Shown here piece by piece: positions 61,436 through 64,000 of a stretch of DNA of 64,000 bases. Location of the stretch: the NCBI GenBank assembly GCA_015178975.1, contig WHVD01000031.1, positions 62,001 through 126,000 on the forward strand, given 5' to 3'. Position numbers and translations under genes: made by a program. How positions within the stretch are numbered: position 1 is the stretch's first letter; the number at the start of each line of letters is the position of its first letter. The stretch comes from Hysterangium stoloniferum. Its lineage: Eukaryota; Basidiomycota; Agaricomycetes; Hysterangiales; Hysterangiaceae. The notes beneath the pieces are model-generated. The model saw only the letters and a program-made list of their open reading frames with translations. It had not been told where the DNA came from and did not search any database.

Positions 61436-62398
61436 TTTGTTAAGCTGAGCTTATGGGTAGGTTTCTAGGGAAACCCATGGATAATAATCCAGACAGTAAG
61501 CAAAAAAAGGGTTGCAATGTTCAGTAAACTTTAACTTGAATGCTTATAACTCCAGAAGTAAATTAGATAAATTAGGAAAAAAAATATAAGTTAGAAAGCC
61601 CTGTTTCTGAACTTTAACATGATAAGCAAGTTTGTTCAAAAATCACTCATTATTGGGATATTAAATATTTTATACATGAGTATCATTGCAACCCTTTTTT
61701 TGCTTTCATTTTATAAACATAAAGCTATACATTATAGTACTTGGTATGACCTCCTTTAGCCTTTATCACTGCTGCAACCCTCCTAGGCATACTTTCAATC
61801 AAATTCTGGCACACCTCTGGCATTATTTTATCCCAGTCTACTTGTATCCTCGATCCTCCTTTAATCAATAGGGAAAAGCTTGGAAGGACATCCTCCTTTC
61901 AGGTTTTATTTGTCTATGTCCATCTCCTGACCAATTATACTTATTATTAGACTTGCTAAGACCTGTTATAGAGGCTACATTCCTATTGGAAAGTCCATTT
62001 TGTAGGAGGGAGATGGCTTATTCTCTTTTTGAGAGGGGAAATAGCTTTTATGATAAGAATGATAGTTAAAATGTCACATTAAATGTCACATATCAATTAG
62101 AACATCAAATATATGTCACCTAACTTTTCTCATAATTTTCCTAGCCCTCTAGAATATAATATGATATAATGAAATGTGTGAAAAGAGAGAGTTCCAAAAC
62201 TGTCCCAATGATTGGTCATTTTTAAATATTCACTGTGATACCAATTTCCATCTATATTATGTAATATGTGGGTATATAAAAGCTAGTATGCTAAGGTATA
62301 TGTGGGAATATTTTCACTATTTTAGAAAATTTATTTGGTAGGTTATAAAGCATTTATTGAGAATTACAAAAACATTGGGACAGTTTTGGAAGCCACTG
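61436..62398 (-). mobile_element. Internally deleted Tc1/mariner remnant in an LTR fragment
   Basis: On the minus strand it starts with the same terminal repeat as 33710 (gggacagttttggaagccactg, ending 62398 and followed by TA) and the same N-terminal transposase segment. At about 61857 it jumps from the aaaggaggatc region straight to the C-terminal end of the transposase (NLIESMPRRVAAVIKAKGGH, about 61805-61745). The far side carries a perfect 20-bp inverted repeat, GCAAAAAAAGGGTTGCAATG at 61500-61519 with its complement at 61684-61703. To its left, 61436-61480 resembles a family B LTR start (TGTTAAG, then ggtttctagggaaaccc). The outer left end was not fixed. Confidence 0.65.
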
Positions 62399-62660
62399 TA
62401 TGTACAACATCTGCCAGACTAAATAGACCGTGGAATTAATGACATACCAAATCCAGTAATAATGAAACAAAACTAGCAAAACATAAAACAGGAATAGTAA
62501 ACACCAAATTTGGTGTTAGGAATGGGATGGAACAGAGTGGAGTCCAAATCGTGACAAATCATAAACCATAACGGGAAATGGAGCGGGAGCAGAGTCCAAA
62601 TTGTGACAGGTCATTTGACTAAAATGGGAATGGGGCTCTGTTAGAGGGATGATGAGTTAT
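62399..62660 (+). mobile_element. Family B LTR fragment
   Basis: Runs tgtacaacatctgccagac, then a ccaaatccagtaataatga segment, then caccaaatttggtgttagga and gacaggtcatttgac. These are in family B/A order and interrupted at the TA where the Tc1 remnant ends. The LTR start may be the fragment at 61436-61480. Confidence 0.75.
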
Positions 62661-63000
62661 ACTGTAAAAGAGAGTGAAGTGCTTGTAGAATGGGGTCCAG
62701 GACCCAATGGGTTTCCTGGTCCTATGTCAGGGGACAATCTTAAGTTTTCCAATTTCACTTCTGACTCTCCTTAATATAGTTTCATAAGTAAAGACCGAGG
62801 GGGGCACCTTGTTGTTATCACATTTTCAAACTCCGCTGCACCTTTAGTTAGTCACCTGCTAGCCGAGGATTCCTTAGACTTTTCTCTTCGGATTTCCTCT
62901 GGTAGTACCCCAACTCAGTCATAGTGTGAGTTAGTGCGGTCTAGAGAGTCGCCCTTACATCCTAACAGTACCCTCCCTTTAAGGCCAATTTCCCAAAGAA
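62661..63000. repeat. Possible LTR end of another family
   Basis: A CpG-bearing segment ends ACATCCTAACA at about 62968. This looks like the start (on the minus strand, TGTTAGGATGT) of an LTR, but no opposite end with a matching duplication was found. The assignment is weak. Confidence 0.35.
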
Positions 63001-63141
63001 GCCTTTGAGCTTAATAAGGTTTGTCAGTTACACATACATATGTGTCAAGATGTCAAATGATCTGGAGGTGTGGTTCAAAATGCAGGGGGCCTATAAAAAA
63101 CTTGAAAATAATAAAATATCTCTTTTCCTCAAACCACCTTC

Positions 63142-63970
63142 ATGGGCCCAAAACTGACATCCAGATGCCCAACCACCAATCCCATTTCCCACAACACTCC
63201 TATGGGACCCAGTATCTGGGCCCCTCTCACTGCTGCTCAAATTCTTGAGCAGTATGAAGAGCAACAATGGCATTATGAGGAAGCTGGAAGGAATGCAAAG
63301 GAAGAGGAGAAGGAGCTTGAGAGAGAGTACCAAGTGGTGGTGGCCACAGGGTAAGAGTAGCAGGAGCAGGAGACTGTTAAGAAAGCAGTGGAGGAAAAGG
63401 CAGAGGCTACACAGGTTGCAGCAGAGCATTCCCAGATGCCCAGAACATCCACAGGAAAGATAAGTTTATACATATATGTTTGAAAATTCTTTCTACTCCA
63501 AATTTAGTGCAAAGCAGCTGAGATAGAGTCAGCAGCTGAGATAGAGTCAGCAGCTGAGATAGAGTCAGCAGCTGAGATAGAGTCAGCAGCTGAGATAGAG
63601 TCAGCAGCTGAGATAGAGTCAGCAGCTGAGATAGAGTCAGCAGCTGAGATAGAGTCAGCAGCTGAGATAGAGTCAGCAGCTGAGATAGAGTCAGCAGCTG
63701 AGATAGAGTCAGCAGCTGAGATAGAGTCAGCAGCTGAGATAGAGTCAGCAGCTGAGATAGAGTCAGCAGCTGAGATAGAGTCAGCAGCTGAGATAGAGTC
63801 AGCAGCTGAGATAGAGTCAGCAGCTGAGATAGAGTCAGCAGCTGAGATAGAGTCAGCAGCTGAGATAGAGTCAGCAGCTGAGATAGAGTCAGCAGCTGAG
63901 ATAGAGTCAGCAGCTGAGATAGAGTCAGCACTGAGGTGGAGCCAAGACTCCACAAACAATGGTAAGTGGT
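63142..63970 (+). CDS. Coiled-coil protein with hexapeptide array, possibly transposon-borne
   Basis: A plus-strand frame has PLTAAQILEQYEEQQWHYEE and a charged coil (AKEEEKELEREY). Then, after a possible frameshift and an intron-like stretch ending TTTAG at about 63508, it has 23 copies of SAAEIE-type hexapeptides, and a short tail with a stop at 63967-63969. The charged coil plus array resembles the 3' end of the Harbinger second gene at 29.2 kb (AAQEEAH array), so it may belong to a related element. The splice and frame between the two halves are not established. Confidence 0.35.
63514..63927. repeat. 18-bp minisatellite, 23 perfect units
   Basis: The unit gcagctgagatagagtca is repeated 23 times without a visible mismatch from 63514 to 63927, followed by a shortened unit. 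The 18-bp period keeps the plus-strand frame, encoding AAEIES. Long frames on the minus strand are by-products. Confidence 0.97.
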
Positions 63971-64000
63971 GAATTCTAGAGACTTCTGGTATTGACAGGG

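Noticed and set aside
62651..62972. A complete LTR between TGTAAAAG and ATCCTAACA
   Set aside because: The flanking bases do not form a duplication and the left end does not match any other copy; only the right end looks LTR-like.
63514..63927. A CRISPR-like regular array
   Set aside because: The units are contiguous with no spacers, and the window is eukaryotic.
63407..63959. Long minus-strand frames (LLTLSQ and DSISAA repeats)
   Set aside because: By-products of the 18-bp array. The plus-strand phase connects to a charged coiled-coil frame, while the minus-strand ones connect to nothing recognisable.

Overview
This window looks like a transposon-rich stretch of a basidiomycete (Agaricomycetes-type) nuclear genome. 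The genes have many short introns of about 50-70 nt with GT..AG ends. The protein families are typical of the group: a class I hydrophobin, a DUF6533 membrane protein, a fungal rhodopsin-like seven-helix protein, MULE and PIF/Harbinger transposases, and a tyrosine-recombinase retroelement. I cannot name the species. No rRNA, tRNA, CRISPR array or prokaryotic operon was seen.

Layout. 1-2.2 kb: 5' half of a Ty1/Copia element (minus strand) with its LTR; it runs off the left edge. 2.8-3.6 kb: a GC-rich solo LTR with a perfect 5-bp target duplication. 4.6-6.3 kb: a DUF6533 membrane protein gene with a solo LTR inside one intron. 6.3-10.3 kb: mostly unassigned sequence with small Gypsy and Copia relics. 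10.8-26.9 kb is the gene-bearing island: carnitine O-acetyltransferase (minus), an unrecognised gene (minus), the AAA-ATPase AFG2/SPATA5 (plus), a repeat-filled gap, a SIKE-family coiled-coil protein (plus), a class I hydrophobin (minus) and allantoinase (minus). 27.6-31.9 kb: a complete but decayed PIF/Harbinger-like element with matching terminal repeats, a transposase, a Myb/SANT-like second gene with a heptad-encoding minisatellite, and an inserted solo LTR. 31.9-46 kb: nested relics of Copia, Tc1/mariner and Gypsy elements and several LTR families, nearly devoid of CpG. 46.8-50.3 kb: a MULE pseudogene split by an LTR immediately before its first catalytic Asp. 51.1-52.3 kb: a seven-helix membrane protein. 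52.9-58.5 kb: a DIRS-like retroelement (zinc-knuckle gag, RT, RNase H, tyrosine recombinase) split by a 1.26-kb LTR. 59.1-60.8 kb: an LTR nested in an older LTR, both with perfect target duplications. 61.4-64 kb: Tc1 and LTR remnants and a coiled-coil reading frame with 23 copies of an 18-bp repeat.

The host genes form no operon-like unit. Carnitine acetyltransferase handles acetyl-unit transfer, AFG2 acts in 60S ribosome maturation, SIKE proteins belong to STRIPAK-type complexes, hydrophobins coat aerial structures, and allantoinase acts in purine nitrogen salvage. The strongest non-gene signals are a roughly 35-bp module shared by several otherwise different LTR families, long hairpins inside the short Copia-type LTRs whose stems differ between families but still pair, and a sharp contrast between CpG-rich young LTRs and the CpG-poor repeats they sit in.
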